A program made the position numbers and the translations under genes. A DNA stretch of 64,000 bases. Origin: UBA5793 sp040255465. Its GTDB lineage: Bacteria; Planctomycetota; Phycisphaerae; Phycisphaerales; UBA5793. Below the pieces are notes generated by a model. The model had not been told where the DNA came from. It searched no databases and was given only the letters and a program-made list of their open reading frames with translations. This document shows, in pieces, positions 62,064 to 64,000 of the stretch. Location of the stretch: the NCBI GenBank assembly GCA_040255465.1, contig JBDZVA010000006.1, positions 93,951 to 157,950 on the forward strand. Direction: 5' to 3'. Numbering within the stretch: the first letter of the stretch is position 1; each line of letters starts with the position of its first letter.

Positions 62064-62708
62064 TTAGACCACATTCGGGAGACCACATTCGGGGCACCGC
62101 CCTGAATCAATTCCGGACAGACAATACCCACATTGCACGCAGTGGCCGGATTTGGGCAAGAATCCCTCGGCTGCAGCCGATGGCGTGATCGCAACTGCGA
62201 CGGTAATTGACCAAGCAATGATTGCCCCGGCAACGAAGACCGCATTATCCATATACGCGCCCGCGGCCAGTAACGCCGCGGCGATCGCCGTAGCACCAAA
62301 AATTATGCATCCAATCTGGACGGACCGGAATCCCCAACCGAATATAGCCGCCGTAAAGCTGCCCGCAAAGATCGTAGTGGCAGCGTACATGCCAATATGA
62401 TTGTCCAATGCGACCGCAGCGCTCTCCCCAAAAGTAATCAACAACAAAGCCGCCGCCGGAAATCCGGAGAACGGACCCCAAAGGCCAAAGGCGCTGGCCC
62501 ACGCTATGCAAACCCATCGCCGAGCCTGACGGGCGGTTTGTGGAGGTATTGTCTGATACAGATGCCATGCCATGATCAACCCTAGGAGCAAACACACAAG
62601 CGGAAGTAGAATACCGATGGCCGCAGCGAGCAGGCCAAGTATTACGGATGCGACACAAACAAGCTGCAAAGATTTGCGCTTCAAGCACTGTGTAATGCGA
62701 ATATTCAT
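62064..62708 (-). CDS. Multi-pass membrane protein with C-terminal zinc ribbon, RHS-tip partner 1
   Basis: 214 residues. Start overlaps the RHS gene stop by four bases (ATGA), so translation is coupled. About six hydrophobic segments (LQLVCVASVILGLLAAAIGI, LLPLVCLLLGLIMAW, ASAFGLWGPFSGFPAAALLL and further ones to residue 180). The C-terminal ribbon is CVQCGYCLSGIDSGRCPECG. It is organised like the protein at 60344 but differs in sequence. Candidate immunity or export partner of the RHS tip upstream. Confidence 0.7.
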   Translation of the reverse strand: MNIRITQCLKRKSLQLVCVASVILGLLAAAIGILLPLVCLLLGLIMAWHLYQTIPPQTARQARRWVCIAWASAFGLWGPFSGFPAAALLLITFGESAAVALDNHIGMYAATTIFAGSFTAAIFGWGFRSVQIGCIIFGATAIAAALLAAGAYMDNAVFVAGAIIAWSITVAVAITPSAAAEGFLPKSGHCVQCGYCLSGIDSGRCPECGLPNVV

Positions 62709-64000
62709 AGATCATCGTCAATCGGCTTGTGATTCTGGCATTCGATTGGGACGTAAACCGGCATGTACACAGAATTGCCTCGCACCGTCTCTGCATCAAA
62801 ATTGAGATTCACCAGCCCTGGACCTTTCGCCGCAGCCTGATACAGATCTCGTGCGTCGCCATTTCCGGGCGAATTAGGCCCCCATGTTATCAACTCATGA
62901 TCTGGGAACAGATTATGCTCCCATCGCCACTGTATTTTAGCGCGATCAACGCCATACACATCGACTCGCCACACCGCATATAGATCTATTGCGGGCGTAA
63001 TTATGCCAGGCATGTGGGGGTATTGGGCGGAAAGCTTGAGTTTGAACTTGATATGGCAGCGGCTTTGCGACAGAATTGTGGCTTTCCCGTGGACAGCAGA
63101 AGTAGCGACAGAGTCTTGAAACAGTGCTCCAAGCACGCCCAACTGCATGTAGCCTGGTAGACCTGCCGGATAGCGATACTGCCTCCAGGCTCTCTTGGAC
63201 TCGCCGGCGCCATAGTCAAGGGGGGGCAGCACATCCTTTTCTCCTAGCGTATCCAGTTGGCCCGTAGCGACTTGCGTCATTGCCCATAGGCGAGACGATG
63301 GACGGTCAGTTGACGTTGTGTGTGCCTGAAATGTTCGGTTGTCTGTTCCGCAATACCATCTTCCGGCTGCTCGCCAGCCCATTGGCTCAGGAAGCCAAGT
63401 GCCAGACAGTCCCGGAATAGTGACGCCTTTGGAGCCGTCGATGAACGCCGCATGCCACATGAGAATCGTAGTGTCAACCCACAATCCCATCGGATCGGCG
63501 CCCAGTGTCGGCCGGTCGTGAACATATCTGTAGAAGCTCATCCCATCGACATATCCGAGCGGATCGCGTCTTGTCCATCGCCCGAGTTCAGCGGAGTAGA
63601 CGCGGTTGCGGACGTGGTTGAGATCGAGGTTGTAGTCGTGCTGGTAGCCGGCGTATCCGACGCGGTTGGCGTTGAGGTCGGGGTCTGAGAGGACGTTCCA
63701 GCCGGCGTCGGCGACGTTCGAGGTCGCCAGGGTTTCGTCGTCGCCGTCGACGTCGCCGTCGAGGTCGAAGTCGTAGCGCACGTCGTAGCCGACGGCCCAG
63801 ACGTGGATGGCGGCCTCATCGGTGGCGTCGCAGTCGCCGTCGGAGTCGGTGTCGCCGCCGGGCAGGCCGATGGGGACGCCGTAGGCGCTGAACTTGGCCC
63901 ACTCGACCATGACCCCGCCGCTGGTGACGATCGCCGAGAGGTCGGCGCGCCAGTTCTGGCAGTAGTAGCGCCGCTCCTCGAGCGTGCCGTCGCCCGCGGA
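62705..64000 (-). CDS. RHS-family protein C-terminal part, 5' end outside window
   Basis: The frame is open to the window edge (432 codons shown). It reads ERRYYCQNWRADLSAIV... , AYGVPIGLPGGDTDSDGDCD, a dockerin-like pair of D-x-D-G-D repeats, then GYAGYQHDYNLDLNHVRNRV and YSAELGRWTRRDPLGYVDGM, the RHS hyper-conserved core end. The variable tip (about 255 residues) begins after RPTLGADPMGLW and contains WYCGTDNRTFQ and WRVDVYGVDRAKIQWRWEHN; no toxin family recognised. RHS proteins are cell-surface or secreted polymorphic proteins, often with toxic tips. The tip is followed by the coupled membrane protein. Confidence 0.85.
   Translation of the reverse strand, partial: SAGDGTLEERRYYCQNWRADLSAIVTSGGVMVEWAKFSAYGVPIGLPGGDTDSDGDCDATDEAAIHVWAVGYDVRYDFDLDGDVDGDDETLATSNVADAGWNVLSDPDLNANRVGYAGYQHDYNLDLNHVRNRVYSAELGRWTRRDPLGYVDGMSFYRYVHDRPTLGADPMGLWVDTTILMWHAAFIDGSKGVTIPGLSGTWLPEPMGWRAAGRWYCGTDNRTFQAHTTSTDRPSSRLWAMTQVATGQLDTLGEKDVLPPLDYGAGESKRAWRQYRYPAGLPGYMQLGVLGALFQDSVATSAVHGKATILSQSRCHIKFKLKLSAQYPHMPGIITPAIDLYAVWRVDVYGVDRAKIQWRWEHNLFPDHELITWGPNSPGNGDARDLYQAAAKGPGLVNLNFDAETVRGNSVYMPVYVPIECQNHKPIDDDL
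63539..63793 (-). repeat. RHS-core direct repeat, copy 1
   Basis: Partner of the copy at 61490-61735; see that entry. It lies within the intact RHS frame. Confidence 0.8.

Overview
The window looks like a chromosomal segment of a Planctomycetota bacterium, most likely of the Phycisphaerae. The evidence is a secreted protein whose C-terminal region resembles those I associate with Phycisphaerae, two membrane proteins ending in a planctomycete-type C-x2-C-G-Y-x-L-x-G...C-P-E-C-G zinc ribbon, RHS proteins carrying dockerin-like D-x-D-G-D repeats, and a REP-associated transposase remnant. No rRNA or taxonomic marker beyond rpmE and one tRNA is present, so this placement is an inference.

Layout. 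1-9.0 kb is host chromosome: the 3' part of a GH57 glycoside hydrolase, a phosphoribosyltransferase, a secreted protein with a strong terminator, rpmE (bL31), tRNA-Asn(GTT) with its own promoter and terminator, then a three-gene run of exported proteins (a thioredoxin-fold/TPR/Sel1 protein that lost its active-site cysteines, a BamE-like lipoprotein and a zinc-ribbon protein). About 9.1-46.6 kb is an integrated siphovirus-like prophage. It holds a degenerate tyrosine integrase, a DUF2924/large serine recombinase trio, a divergent S24-type repressor and HTH gene, a sigma-like regulator, a replication/recombination block (Sak4-like ATPase, DUF669, RusA, metallophosphoesterase, SF2 helicase, prim-pol/DUF3987), an origin-like repeat region, a ParB-methyltransferase, a minus-strand cassette of small genes with a HARE-HTH protein, terminase, portal, protease-capsid fusion and the tail genes through tape measure and tip proteins. 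A cargo block of one DNA methyltransferase and two PD-(D/E)XK nuclease-like genes sits between terminase and portal.

46.9-59.8 kb is a defence island entirely on the minus strand: a complete jetABCD (Wadjet/Mks-type SMC) operon, preceded by a TerB_N/TerB_C protein - DUF2791 ATPase - Lhr-like helicase operon that runs, with an 18-bp gap, into a voltage-gated potassium channel gene. 59.8-64 kb is an RHS locus on the minus strand with two C-terminal tip modules, each followed directly by a small multi-pass membrane protein ending in a zinc ribbon. It is disrupted by a deleted REP-associated transposon with 16-bp inverted ends, and a DDE transposase remnant lies beside it.

The most interesting points are the TerB-ATPase-helicase-ion channel operon, the prophage-borne methyltransferase plus twin nuclease-fold cassette, a 22-bp motif repeated in four prophage intergenic regions next to a phage sigma-like gene, and the origin-like iterons with a perfect 18-bp inverted repeat. 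All family assignments are from reading motifs by eye; no database search was run.
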